From Curtobacterium luteum (lineage in GTDB: Bacteria; Actinomycetota; Actinomycetes; Actinomycetales; Microbacteriaceae): a DNA stretch of 64,000 bases. The notes below the pieces were generated by a model. The model did no database searches, was not told where the DNA came from, and was given only the letters and a program-made list of their open reading frames with translations. A program made the position numbers and the translations under genes. The stretch lies in assembly GCF_014646995.1 (NCBI RefSeq), contig NZ_BMOI01000002.1:207111-271110 (forward strand). The letters are read 5' to 3'. Within the stretch, counting starts at the first letter, position 1. The number at the start of each line of letters is the position of its first letter. This document shows positions 8,690 to 16,819 of the stretch, in pieces.

Positions 8690-8780
8690 CGGGAGGCGCG
8701 GGGCGGGGTCGCCCCGTCCCTCCCGTCCGGCTGGTCGTGCTGACGGGAGGCGCGTGGCGGGGTCGCCCCGTCCCTCCCGT
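8690..8780. repeat. GGAGGC palindromes, two tandem copies inside an operon
   Basis: Two near-identical hairpins (arms about 8690-8703/8712-8725, and 8742-8780) share the core GGAGGCGCG...GTCGCCCCGTCCCTCCCGTCCG. They lie between the permease stop (8789) and the binding-protein start (8637) of one operon. Such hairpins could stall ribonucleases or cause partial termination, so that gene doses differ across the junction. Confidence 0.7.
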
Positions 8781-8788
8781 CCGACGGA

Positions 8789-9757
8789 TCACGCCTTGAC
8801 GGACCCGGCCGCGAGGCCGGACTGCCAGGAGCGCTGGAGGAAGAGGAACGCGACGACGATCGGGACGATCGTGAGGAGCGATCCGGTGATGACGAGGTTG
8901 TAGATCGGGTGCGCGGAGACGCCCTGCGCCTGCGCGCTCCACTGGTTGAGGCCGACCGTGAGCGGGTAGAGGTTCGGGTCGCTCAGCATGATCAGGGGCA
9001 GGAAGTAGTTGTTCCAGGTCGCGACGACCGCGAAGAGCAGGACCGTCACGACGCCGGGGGCGAGGAGTCGCAGCGCGATCGTGAAGAAGATCCGGAACTC
9101 CCCCGCGCCGTCCATGCGGGCCGCCTCGATGACCTCCGTCGGGACCGCGTCGATCGCGTACGTCCAGATGAGGTACATGCCGAAGGGGCTGATGAGCGAG
9201 GGCAGGATGATCGCCCACGGGGTGTTCGTCAGGCCGACGGACGAGAACAGCAGGAAGGTCGGGACGGCGAGCGCGGTGCCGGGGATGGCGATCGCGCCGA
9301 GCACGACGGCGAAGACCCCACGACGACCGGGGAACCGGAACTTCGCCATGCCGTAGCCGGCGATGGTCGCGAGCAGGGTGGCTCCGCCGGCGCCGACGAC
9401 GACGTACAGGAAGGTGTTCGCGAGCCAGCGGAGGTAGATGCCGCCGTCGTAGGTCAGCGTCTCACCGATGTTCTGGAACAGCTGGAACCCGCCGCCGAAC
9501 CAGAGACCGAAGGTGCTGAGCAGGTCGGCCTGCGACTTCGTCGCGTTCACGACGAGGTAGAACAGCGGCAGTAGCGAGTAGACGGTGATGACGATCATCA
9601 CGACGAGCAGGAGCGGCGACTTGCGGGCGCGGGGACCGCGGCCCTTCGGTCCGTTCGCTCGGTTCGTGCCGTTCGGACGGGCGGCACGGGCACGGCCGCG
9701 GGTGGTCACCGCCTCGGTCACGGTCGCGGCCGGGGTGTGGGTCTCGACGGCGCTCAT
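8789..9757 (-). CDS. Carbohydrate ABC transporter permease (MalG type)
   Basis: The 322-residue inner-membrane permease has six predicted helices after a long basic, Asn/Gly-rich N-terminus (residues 1-48). The ATPase-docking loop reads EAARMDGAGEF, the EAA motif of CUT1 sugar permeases. ATG 9757 overlaps the stop of the upstream permease by four bases (ATGA), indicating translational coupling. It would form the channel with the 9754-10689 product. No ATPase gene is nearby, so a shared MsiK-like ATPase elsewhere in the genome is expected, as is usual in actinobacteria. Confidence 0.93.
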   Translation of the reverse strand: MSAVETHTPAATVTEAVTTRGRARAARPNGTNRANGPKGRGPRARKSPLLLVVMIVITVYSLLPLFYLVVNATKSQADLLSTFGLWFGGGFQLFQNIGETLTYDGGIYLRWLANTFLYVVVGAGGATLLATIAGYGMAKFRFPGRRGVFAVVLGAIAIPGTALAVPTFLLFSSVGLTNTPWAIILPSLISPFGMYLIWTYAIDAVPTEVIEAARMDGAGEFRIFFTIALRLLAPGVVTVLLFAVVATWNNYFLPLIMLSDPNLYPLTVGLNQWSAQAQGVSAHPIYNLVITGSLLTIVPIVVAFLFLQRSWQSGLAAGSVKA

Positions 9758-10689
9758 CGGTTCTCCGCTCGGGTCCCGCGCACCTGGACGACGTAGGCGA
9801 TCACGGCGGTGATGACACCCATCACGATCGCGACGGTGGCGGAGTAGTTGAACTGCTGGCCGCTGAAGGACAGCGAGTAGGCGTACATGTTCGGGGTGAA
9901 GGCGCTGCCGATGACGTTCGGAGCGAGGGTCTTCAGCAGGTTCGGCTCGTTGAAGAGCTGGAAGCTGCCGATGATCGAGAAGATCGTGGCGATGACGATC
10001 GAGCCGCGGAGGGCCGGGATCTTGATCGACCAGACCGTGCGGAGCGGGCCGGCGCCGTCGATCTCGGCGGCCTCGTACAGCTCGGTGGGGACGACGCGGA
10101 GGGCTGCGTAGAAGATCAGCATGTTGTAGCCGACGAACTCCCACGTGACGATGTTGCCGATCGACGCGAGGACCCAGTCGGGGCTGAACGGCTGGAGCAG
10201 GTCGATGCCGAGCGCGGAGTTGATCGAGCCCGTGAGACCGAACTGGTTGCCGTAGATGAATCCCCAGATGAGCGCCGCGACGACGCCGGGGACCGCGTAC
10301 GGCAGGAAGATCGCGATCCGGAAGAAGGACGATGCCCAGAGCCGCGCGGAGTCGAGGGCCAGCGCGGCGATGAGCGCCACGACCAGCATGATCGGCACCT
10401 GCACGACGAGGAAGAGCGCGACGCGGCCGAAGCCCTGCCAGAACTTGGCGTCCTGGAACAGCTGGACGTAGTTGGCGAACCAGACGAACTGGTTGCCGCC
10501 GATGAGTTGGTCGCGGAACAGGCTGAGCCAGAGTGCGTACCCGATCGGGACGACGAGCATCGCGACGAGGACGACGACGAACGGCCCGACGAACATCCAG
10601 CCGGTCCAGCGGCCGCGCTGCGAGGTGCGGCGCCGCGGCGGCGTGGCCGGGGCTGCTGCTCCTGGCGCACGCGCTTCGAGCGTGGTCAT
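9754..10689 (-). CDS. Carbohydrate ABC transporter permease (MalF type)
   Basis: The 311-residue product has a short Pro/Arg-rich N-terminus, then six hydrophobic helices starting WMFVGPFVVVLVAMLVVPIG. The EAA loop is EAAEIDGAGPL near residue 215. It is the first gene of the beta-galactoside operon and is translated from ATG 10689. The upstream region carries the palindromic operator at 10724-10741, shared with the divergent LacI gene, so sugar-dependent derepression is likely. Confidence 0.93.
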   Translation of the reverse strand: MTTLEARAPGAAAPATPPRRRTSQRGRWTGWMFVGPFVVVLVAMLVVPIGYALWLSLFRDQLIGGNQFVWFANYVQLFQDAKFWQGFGRVALFLVVQVPIMLVVALIAALALDSARLWASSFFRIAIFLPYAVPGVVAALIWGFIYGNQFGLTGSINSALGIDLLQPFSPDWVLASIGNIVTWEFVGYNMLIFYAALRVVPTELYEAAEIDGAGPLRTVWSIKIPALRGSIVIATIFSIIGSFQLFNEPNLLKTLAPNVIGSAFTPNMYAYSLSFSGQQFNYSATVAIVMGVITAVIAYVVQVRGTRAENR

Positions 10690-10723
10690 GTGACTCCCTT
10701 GTCGTGCTGCGTTCGGGTGCGTC

Positions 10724-10775
10724 GATGTTGACGTCAACATCGAACGCCGCGACGATAGCATGGCAACGTCAACAT
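10724..10775. promoter_or_regulatory. LacI-type operators in the divergent promoter region
   Basis: A perfect 18-bp palindrome (GATGTTGACGTCAACATC, 10724-10741) lies 34 bases from the permease start. A second, imperfect copy (ATGGCAACGTCAACAT, 10760-10775, 13 of 16 matching the core) lies nearer the regulator gene. The centre CG and the half-site TTGAC/GTCAA fit LacI/GalR family operators. The adjacent LacI product is the obvious ligand-responsive repressor. Confidence 0.75.
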
Positions 10776-10837
10776 GCGCTACCGTCACCGGAGTCGGGCT
10801 CGATCACGATCCGATGTCGAGCGTCGAGGGAGGCCCC

Positions 10838-11872
10838 GTGACCACGGAACTCAGCGGTGTGCGCCGTGCCCCGTCGATGGCCGCGGTCGCCGAGGCCGCC
10901 GGCGTGTCGATGCAGACCGTGTCGCGCGTCGCCCGTGGCTTCGACAACGTCTCCCCGGACACCCGCGACCGCGTGCAGCGGGCGATGGACGAGCTCGGAT
11001 ACCGGCCGAACCGCGCCGCCCGCGCGCTCCGCTCGGGACGCTTCCGCACGATCGGCGTGATCATGTTCACGCTCGCGTCGTTCGGCAACATGCGCACGCT
11101 CGAGGCGATCGCCGACGCCGCCGGGGCCGCGGACTTCACGATCACCCTGCTGCCGATGGCCTCCCGGACCGAGGAGGGCGTCCGCTCGGCGTTCTCGCGG
11201 TTGCACGAGCAGGCCGTCGACGGCGTGGTGATCATCATCGAGTCGCACATCATCGACACCGCCGAGGTGGCGCTGCCGGACGGCGTCCCGATGGTCGTCG
11301 TGGACTCCACGGGCACGACCCAGCACCCGTCGATCGACACCGACCAGGCCGAGGGTGCACGGTTGGCGACGCAGCACCTCCTCGACCTCGGGCACGACAC
11401 CGTCTGGCACGTCGCCGGACCGGTGTCGTCGTACTCCGCCGCACGCCGTCTCGCCGCGTGGCAGGACACCCTCGAACGTGCGGGGCGGGTGGTGCCTCCG
11501 GTGTTCCACGGCGGCTGGACCACGTCGCACGGGTACGAGGCCGGGCTCGCGATCGCCGCGAGACCGGACATCACCGCCGTGTTCGCCGCGAACGACCAGA
11601 CCGCGCTGGGGGTGCTTCGCGCCGCGCACGAGTCCGGCCGGGACGTCCCCGGGTCGCTCAGCGTCGTCGGCTTCGACGACTCGCCCGAGGCCGACTCGTT
11701 CTGGCCGCCGCTCACCACCGTGCACCAGTCGTTCGACGAGGTCGGCCGACGAGCGGTCCGGAACCTCCTCGGGCAGATCGAGGGCAACCCCGAACCGGCG
11801 TCGACCGTCGCCGACCTCGTCCCGACGCGGCTCGTGGTCCGGGCGAGCACGGCCGTCCCGCCCGCCGGCTGA
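10838..11872 (+). CDS. LacI family transcriptional regulator (beta-galactoside locus)
   Basis: The 344-residue repressor has an N-terminal helix-turn-helix (SMAAVAEAAGVSMQTVSRVARG) and hinge (NRAARALRSGR), then a periplasmic-binding-protein-like sensor domain ending in VPTRLVVRAST. The GTG start at 10838 has a strong GAGGGAGG at the right distance; an in-frame ATG further upstream has none. It is transcribed away from the ABC/GH35 operon, and two operator-like sites lie in the shared gap, so it probably represses both directions until a sugar binds. Confidence 0.92.
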   Translation: MTTELSGVRRAPSMAAVAEAAGVSMQTVSRVARGFDNVSPDTRDRVQRAMDELGYRPNRAARALRSGRFRTIGVIMFTLASFGNMRTLEAIADAAGAADFTITLLPMASRTEEGVRSAFSRLHEQAVDGVVIIIESHIIDTAEVALPDGVPMVVVDSTGTTQHPSIDTDQAEGARLATQHLLDLGHDTVWHVAGPVSSYSAARRLAAWQDTLERAGRVVPPVFHGGWTTSHGYEAGLAIAARPDITAVFAANDQTALGVLRAAHESGRDVPGSLSVVGFDDSPEADSFWPPLTTVHQSFDEVGRRAVRNLLGQIEGNPEPASTVADLVPTRLVVRASTAVPPAG

Positions 11873-11958
11873 CCCCTGGGCCGCGGCCGCGGGCGGGGTG
11901 TGCGCTCGGGGTCGGCGGTGGTCGGTGCGAGGCCGTCGGTGCTCGGTGCGAGTCGCTC

Positions 11959-12197
11959 GGTGCGAGGTTCCCCACATCGTGCGAGGCGAAATGCCTCGCA
12001 CCATGTGGAGGACCTCGCACCGTGTCGAGCGCCCTCGCACGGTGCGACGCGGGGCAGCTACTCGGCCGGTACCCCTCCACGCCCGGGGGTCGACGGCGCT
12101 CGGTGCGAGGTTGCCCACACCGTGCGAGGCGAAATGCCTCGCACGGTGCGTGGAACCTCGCACCGTATCGGTGCACCTCGCACGGTGCGAGGTGCAC
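11959..12197. repeat. CCTCGCAC/GTGCGAGG palindrome cluster
   Basis: The 385-base gap between the genes at 11872 and 12258 is dominated by this cluster. Two long imperfect palindromes (11959-12021 and 12102-12154) each read GGTGCGAGG, then an inner palindrome GTGCGAGGCGAAATGCCTCGCAC-like, then CCTCGCACC. A third, perfect palindrome (GTGCACCTCGCAC, G, GTGCGAGGTGCAC) spans 12171-12197. The inner loop GCGAAATGC is conserved between the first two copies. The same units recur at 63866-63965. No gene is seen in the gap. Confidence 0.8.
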
Positions 12198-12257
12198 GAC
12201 GACCCCGACCGGTTCTGGGGGCAGCGCCGCACGACCCGCGTCTGGGAGCATCGTCGC

Positions 12258-12725
12258 GTGCGCACACGCTGGAAGGTCCTCCTCGCAACGGTCGCAGCGG
12301 TCGCCGTCACCGCCACGGTCGTCACCGTCCACTCGGAAGCGCTCGACGCCGCCGCGCACGCCCGGGCTCTTGCCGAGGCACCGCCACGCAGCGCGACCCC
12401 GCGCGAGGACACGCTCGCGTACCTCCGCGCGGCGAAGGCCCACGACTGCGCCCTGCTCGACCTCCTCGAGGCCAGCGGCACGACCGACTGGTGCCCGAAG
12501 GTGCCGACCGCGTGGTCCGACGGGGAGTCCGAACTCCTGGCCTACCGCGACGTCGGGAAGCCCTACGCGGTCTCCGCCGAGCAGGCCGCCCAAGCCGAGG
12601 TGTGCGTGCCGTCGGTCATCACCCAGCGTTGGATGACCGGAGCGGACCCGGGCACGATGCAGTGGAGCTGGTGCTGGGCGCGGACCGCCGACGGCTGGCG
12701 ACTGGTCGACGAGGGCCAGGGCTGA
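12258..12725 (+). CDS. Membrane-anchored or secreted hypothetical protein
   Basis: This 155-residue protein of unknown family starts at GTG 12258. It opens with a basic tip and one hydrophobic helix (VLLATVAAVAVTATVVTVHS), which may be a signal anchor. The outside part has four cysteines (in DCALLD, WCPKV, VCVPSV and WCWART), possibly two disulfides, and a helical segment EDTLAYLRAAKAHDCALLDLLEA reminiscent of small extracytoplasmic NTF2-like domains. The last segment (DGWRLVDEG) also fits that fold, but this is a guess. It follows the repeat cluster and converges on the desaturase. Confidence 0.65.
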   Translation: MRTRWKVLLATVAAVAVTATVVTVHSEALDAAAHARALAEAPPRSATPREDTLAYLRAAKAHDCALLDLLEASGTTDWCPKVPTAWSDGESELLAYRDVGKPYAVSAEQAAQAEVCVPSVITQRWMTGADPGTMQWSWCWARTADGWRLVDEGQG

Positions 12726-12804
12726 CCGGCACGCTCACCCGCGCGGAGGCGCAGGCGCACCGACGAGAGCAGCGACCCCGCCCGCCACAGTGCCCCGCAG
12801 CGCC

Positions 12805-13908
12805 TCAGTGCAGCCGCAGCGACGTCACCATCGGGCACGCGAACGGGTCTCGCGCCGCGAGCCCGACCCGGTTGAGGTACGCGACGACGATCCCGTAGGA
12901 ACGCAACAGCGTCGTCTCGGTGTACGGGATGCCGAGCGCGCGGCAGTGCGCCTGCACGAGCGGCTTGGCGCGGCGGAGGTTCGGTCGCGCCATGCTCGGG
13001 AACAGGTGGTGCTCCGCCTGGTGGTTGAGGCCACCGAGCAGGTGGTCCACCCACCGGCCGCCGACGATGTTCCGGGAGGTCCGCACCTGTCGGGAGAAGA
13101 AGTCGATCCGGGCGTTCTCGGCGATGACCGGCATCCCCTTGTGGTTCGGCGCGAACGAGGCGCCCATCATCACGCCGAACACCGCGACCTGCACGCCGAT
13201 GAACGCGAAACCGATGCCGATCGGCAGGAACGCGAACACGGCCCAGAAGTACAGCCCGAAGCGCGCGAGCAGCAGGACACCCTCGACGGCCCGCCCGCGG
13301 GAGGTTCCCTTGACGTGCTCCCCCGTGAGGACGGCCCGGATGGACAGCCAGTGCAGGTTGATCCCCTCCATGGTGAGGAGCGGGAAGAACGCCCAGCCCT
13401 GCACCCGCGTGAGCAGGCGGAGGATCCCCGTGCGTTTCGCTGCGTCCTCCTCGATGAACGACACCGTGTCCTGCGCGATGTCCGGGTCCTTGCCGATGGT
13501 GTTCGGGTTGCCGTGGTGCCGGGTGTGCTTGTTCATCCACCACGAGTAGGACATACCGACGAGGAACACGCCGACGAAGCGTCCGGCGTGGTCGTTCCAC
13601 CGGTTCGACGCGAAGATCTGCCGGTGCGCTGCCTCGTGGGACAGGAACGCGAACTGGGTGAACACGACCCCCAGGACCCCGGCGGGGATGAGCGCGAACC
13701 AGCTGTGCCCGAGGAACGCCGTGACGGTGAACGCGATCGCGCCGACGGCGACGAGGACAGCGAAGACCGTCCAGTAGAAGCCGGTCCGACGCCGGAGGAG
13801 TCCGGCGTCCTTCACCTGCTGCAGGAGGTCCTTGTAGGTGGAGGTCCCGGAGCGTGCCCCCGCCGGTCGCGGTGAGGTCGGGCGGTACAGGGTGGACGAA
13901 GTGGCCAT
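12805..13908 (-). CDS. Fatty acid desaturase (acyl-lipid/acyl-CoA type)
   Basis: The 367-residue integral membrane di-iron enzyme inserts a double bond into fatty acyl chains and helps adjust membrane fluidity. All three histidine boxes are present: HEAAH at 91-95, HTRHH at 128-132 and HQAEHH at 296-301. The pattern HQAEHHLFPSM is typical of the front-end-type desaturases found in actinobacteria. Hydrophobic pairs flank residues 45-90 and 215-255. It is a single gene, with about 200 bases of apparently non-coding DNA upstream for its promoter. Confidence 0.93.
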   Translation of the reverse strand: MATSSTLYRPTSPRPAGARSGTSTYKDLLQQVKDAGLLRRRTGFYWTVFAVLVAVGAIAFTVTAFLGHSWFALIPAGVLGVVFTQFAFLSHEAAHRQIFASNRWNDHAGRFVGVFLVGMSYSWWMNKHTRHHGNPNTIGKDPDIAQDTVSFIEEDAAKRTGILRLLTRVQGWAFFPLLTMEGINLHWLSIRAVLTGEHVKGTSRGRAVEGVLLLARFGLYFWAVFAFLPIGIGFAFIGVQVAVFGVMMGASFAPNHKGMPVIAENARIDFFSRQVRTSRNIVGGRWVDHLLGGLNHQAEHHLFPSMARPNLRRAKPLVQAHCRALGIPYTETTLLRSYGIVVAYLNRVGLAARDPFACPMVTSLRLH

Positions 13909-14125
13909 GCGGGCTGCTTCCGTCAGGAACAGCCCTTCGGCCGAACAGTGGGTTCCCGCGTGTGCGGTTGTGGCAACCGTAGGGCCTCTCCCCGAACGTC
14001 CGCAGTGAACTGCGCGTACTGTCCGGACCGAGTCGGCTCCGCTGTACCGGCTCCGGATGGGCGCCGCCTCCCTCTGTCCGGAACACTCGCCCGCGCGTGC
14101 TCACCCCACCACCGCAGCCCGGACC

Positions 14126-14425
14126 ATGAAGCACATCGTGTACGGACTCACCGCCGTCCTCACCACGGACGAGGCCGCCGACGCCGTCCTCGACTACGCC
14201 GCGGCGTTGGCACACGCCGGGCTGACCGACGTCGTGGCCGTGCCCACCGTCGACACGTTCGGCACCGAGACCACCACGGCGTTCCTGCTCGCACCCGCGC
14301 TCGGCGTGCTCGTCGAGGACGCCCCGGACGATCCGCTCGGACCGGACACCGCCGCGTTCGTCTCGGAGATCACGTGGCGGACGCACGCGGTGCGCTCCGC
14401 ACCGCCGCACCGGCCACCGGCCTGA
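14126..14425 (+). CDS. Small hypothetical protein
   Basis: This is a 99-residue soluble protein of unknown function. ATG 14126 is preferred over the in-frame ATG at 14057 because the upstream residues are low-complexity and unlike a conserved N-terminus. The product looks like a short alpha/beta domain (MKHIVYGLTAVLTTDEAADA, then LTDVVAVPTVD and TTTAFLLAPALGVLV). No catalytic motif is seen. A GGAGGC palindrome lies 50 bases after the stop, between this gene and the convergent TmrB-like gene. Confidence 0.6.
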   Translation: MKHIVYGLTAVLTTDEAADAVLDYAAALAHAGLTDVVAVPTVDTFGTETTTAFLLAPALGVLVEDAPDDPLGPDTAAFVSEITWRTHAVRSAPPHRPPA

Positions 14426-14474
14426 CGCGTCGATCACCGCGCGGCGCACGCCGCGTCGTGGTCGCGACCACCGC

Positions 14475-14518
14475 CGGACGGGAGGCACGGTGCGGGTCCG
14501 CCCCGTGCCTCCCGTCCG
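14475..14518. repeat. GGAGGC palindrome
   Basis: A perfect 16-bp inverted repeat (CGGACGGGAGGCACGG at 14475-14490 with its complement at 14503-14518) has a 12-nt loop. It lies between convergent genes, where it could act as a bidirectional terminator. Confidence 0.85.
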
Positions 14519-14530
14519 ATGGTCGGCGCG

Positions 14531-15067
14531 TCAGCGCGCGGACGCGTCGGCCAGCACCACCGCGGCGATGCGGTCGGCCGCTTCGGACGGCCCGATCGCG
14601 GTGGTGTCGACCACCTCGGCCTCGGCGTGCAGCCAGGCCCGCGCCGCCTCCGCGTACCGGTCGACGTACTCGAGCCGGAAGGTCGACGGCCCGAGGACCG
14701 AGTCGTGCAGGATGCGGTGCCGGAGCGTCTCGGGGTCCGCGTGCAGCACGAAGTGACGCACCGGGATGCCGTACGCCGCGAGCCCACCGCTGATCTCGCG
14801 CCAGTACGGCTCGACGAGCACGGTCATCGGCATGACGAGCGTGCCGCCCGCGAAGTCGAGCACCCGGCGCGCGGTCTCGACGACGAGGGGCCGCCAGGGG
14901 TCCCAGTCCTGGAAGTTGCCCGTCCACGGCAGGGACGGCGACACGTCCATGAGGGTCTCCCCCACCTTCTCCGCGTCGAGCAGGTGCGAGCCGGGCAGCC
15001 GTTCCTGCACGAGGCGGCTCGTCGTCGTCTTCCCCACACCGTGCGTCCCGTTCACCCAGACGATCAT
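14531..15067 (-). CDS. TmrB-like P-loop ATP-binding protein
   Basis: The 178-residue protein starts MIVWVNGTHGVGKTTTSR, a Walker A motif at residues 7-14. The later segments LLDAEKVGETLM, GTLVMPMTVLVEPYW and VRHFVLHADPETLRHRI follow the order of Bacillus TmrB, a membrane-associated ATP-binding protein that gives tunicamycin resistance. Related kinases of the chloramphenicol-phosphotransferase class share the fold, so a small-molecule kinase role is the alternative. The end is shorter than TmrB. It is divergent from the mini-DivIVA gene 43 bases away. Confidence 0.8.
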   Translation of the reverse strand: MIVWVNGTHGVGKTTTSRLVQERLPGSHLLDAEKVGETLMDVSPSLPWTGNFQDWDPWRPLVVETARRVLDFAGGTLVMPMTVLVEPYWREISGGLAAYGIPVRHFVLHADPETLRHRILHDSVLGPSTFRLEYVDRYAEAARAWLHAEAEVVDTTAIGPSEAADRIAAVVLADASAR

Positions 15068-15110
15068 GGCGGGACTGTAGCGTGTGGCCATCGACGATCG
15101 AGGGGGAACG

Positions 15111-15395
15111 ATGCTCGCAGGGGACGTCGCGGCCAAGCGGTTCGCACCGACGAAGTGGCGTGAGGGGTACGACCAGGGGCAGGTCGACGACTTCCTCGAC
15201 CGGGTCCGGGCCACGCTGGCGGCGTACGAGCGCGGCCGACCGGCCGAACCGCTGACCGCGGAGGACGTGACGATGTCGCGGTTCCGGCCGACACGGTTCC
15301 GGGACGGCTACGACCAGGACGAGGTCGACGACTTCCTCGACCAGGTGGTGGTGGAGCTGCGGCAGCACGAAGCCCGGTGGAGCAGCGGGGCCTGA
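15111..15395 (+). CDS. DivIVA-domain protein with two tandem motifs
   Basis: The 94-residue product consists almost only of two copies of the DivIVA N-terminal motif: FAPTKWREGYDQGQVDDFLD at 11-30 and FRPTRFRDGYDQDEVDDFLD at 58-77. In DivIVA/Wag31 this motif binds curved or polar membrane, and a long coiled coil follows; here there is no long coiled coil. ATG 15111 follows CGAGGGGGA; an in-frame GTG at 15084 lacks a site. It could be a membrane-curvature or polar-growth accessory protein. The duplication suggests an internal repeat or an intramolecular dimer. Confidence 0.85.
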   Translation: MLAGDVAAKRFAPTKWREGYDQGQVDDFLDRVRATLAAYERGRPAEPLTAEDVTMSRFRPTRFRDGYDQDEVDDFLDQVVVELRQHEARWSSGA

Positions 15396-15462
15396 CGCGT
15401 GGTCCGCGCGCAGGCCACCGCTGCCTGCGCGCACGCCGAGCTGCGCGACCCGGACGACGGAA

Positions 15463-15498
15463 CGGGAGGCACGATGCGTCGCCACACCGTGCCTCCCG
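15463..15498. repeat. GGAGGC palindrome
   Basis: An 11-bp perfect core (CGGGAGGCACG at 15463-15473, complement at 15488-15498) has a 14-nt loop and imperfect outer pairing. It lies between convergent genes (mini-DivIVA and GH16) and could terminate both. Confidence 0.8.
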
Positions 15499-15533
15499 TC
15501 GTGTCAGGTCGTCAGCCCGTCAGGGCTGGGCCG

Positions 15534-16511
15534 TCACTCGGTCGTCGACACCCAGTCGATGAGCAGGTTGCCGCTCGCGCCCCAGTTGCCGGTCTGGAAC
15601 ATGAACCGGTGCGGCGTGGTCGGGACGTCGTGCGTGACCGTCCCGATGACCTTGCCGTCGACCTTGTAGGTGACCGACTTCCCCGGGTCCCAGTCGACCG
15701 TGTAGGTGTGCCAGTCACGCCACGAGACGCCCGTGGGGATCTGCACGCGCTCGGCTTCCTGGCCCGGGGTCATCGAGTGGTGGAACGCCATCGGCTCCGA
15801 CTCGAAGTTGCCCTCGGGGAAGTCGATCTCGCCGTCGGCCCACCGGTTCGAGGTCGGCCACAGCATGAACGCCGCACCGTTGCCGTCGCCGCCCGTCGCC
15901 TTCGCGCGGACCGAGAACGAGCCGCCGACGTGGTCGTAGGCGCCGGCCTTCGTGCCGAACGTGCCGGCGGTTCCCGCACCGCCGAGCCGGGCGTCGAGGA
16001 CACCGTCGTGCACGGTCACGGTCTGGCTCGGTGCGTAGATGCCCGACGTGCCGTCCGGGTACGGCTGCCAGGCCTGCGGGTACCGGCTCGCGACGGCTCC
16101 GAGGCCGGCAGCGAGGTCGAAGTCCTCGACGAAGGAGGCGGCCGGCGGCTGGGCACCGCTCGGGTCGGCGGCGGACGACGCGGCCTCGGTCGGCTCGTCG
16201 GCTGGGGCAGCCGTCTCGGCCGGCGCCGGGCTCGTCGTCGGGGTCGGGGTCGACTCCTGGATCGGTGCGCCCGTCGGCGTGGCGTCGGGCGTCGCCGTCG
16301 AGTCGTCCGACGGCGCCTCGTCGGCGGGGTCGGGCGTCGGCGTGCTGTCGGCGGTCGGGTCGTCCGAGGGCGTCGGCGACGCGGTCGGCGCGGGTGCCGG
16401 ACGCCAGTGGTGGTGCCAGCCCCACCAAGGGGCGGCGGTGGCTGCGGTGGGGATGCCGATGATCAACGCGGCGGCAGCGGAAGCCGCGATGACGACGTTG
16501 CGGCGCTTCAC
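15534..16511 (-). CDS. Secreted GH16 glycosidase (endo-beta-glucanase-like)
   Basis: The 325-residue precursor has a Sec signal peptide (about 1-27), a Pro/Thr/Asp/Glu-rich linker (about 38-125) and a concanavalin-like catalytic domain. The GH16 active-site triad appears as GEIDFPEG: Glu228 nucleophile, Asp230 and Glu233 acid/base. GH16 enzymes act on laminarin, lichenan, agar or other beta-glucans/galactans; the exact polymer cannot be read here. The C-terminus (LLIDWVS) closes the beta-sandwich. A paralogue with the same layout lies at 41645-42616. The secreted form suggests attack on plant, fungal or algal wall glucan. Confidence 0.9.
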   Translation of the reverse strand: MKRRNVVIAASAAAALIIGIPTAATAAPWWGWHHHWRPAPAPTASPTPSDDPTADSTPTPDPADEAPSDDSTATPDATPTGAPIQESTPTPTTSPAPAETAAPADEPTEAASSAADPSGAQPPAASFVEDFDLAAGLGAVASRYPQAWQPYPDGTSGIYAPSQTVTVHDGVLDARLGGAGTAGTFGTKAGAYDHVGGSFSVRAKATGGDGNGAAFMLWPTSNRWADGEIDFPEGNFESEPMAFHHSMTPGQEAERVQIPTGVSWRDWHTYTVDWDPGKSVTYKVDGKVIGTVTHDVPTTPHRFMFQTGNWGASGNLLIDWVSTTE

Positions 16512-16819
16512 CGGGTGGTCCGATCAGCGGTGGACAGGGGTGTGCTGGTCGCGCAGGGACGCGCGGTCGAGACAGAGATGTCGAGCTCCTCGGAGGGGGT
16601 CGGGTTCGGGGGCGCAGGACGCGGTGTCGGACGCCCGAGCGGAGGTGCAGGGTGCGTGCTGTGGGGGTGCTGTGGTGCTGCACTCGGTGATGCGTCCTCG
16701 ACCATTGTGCCTCATGTGTGCCCCGTTCGGGGGGCGTCGACGACTGTTCACCTCCGCGTGCGTGTTCCGGCGAGTACGACCGGGCGCATGACCGGGCCCC
16801 ACCGGGCGGCGCCCGACCG
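16512..16819. other. Gap upstream of the GH16 gene
   Basis: About 300 bases without a convincing gene. The GH16 promoter must lie in its left part (minus strand). A run of GGTGC/GCTGTG short repeats at 16645-16685 is the only visible structure. Confidence 0.4.

Noticed and set aside
11959..12197. CRISPR-like array because of repeated CCTCGCAC units
   Set aside because: Units are palindromic, unevenly spaced and of unequal length, there are no constant spacers, and no cas gene is present.
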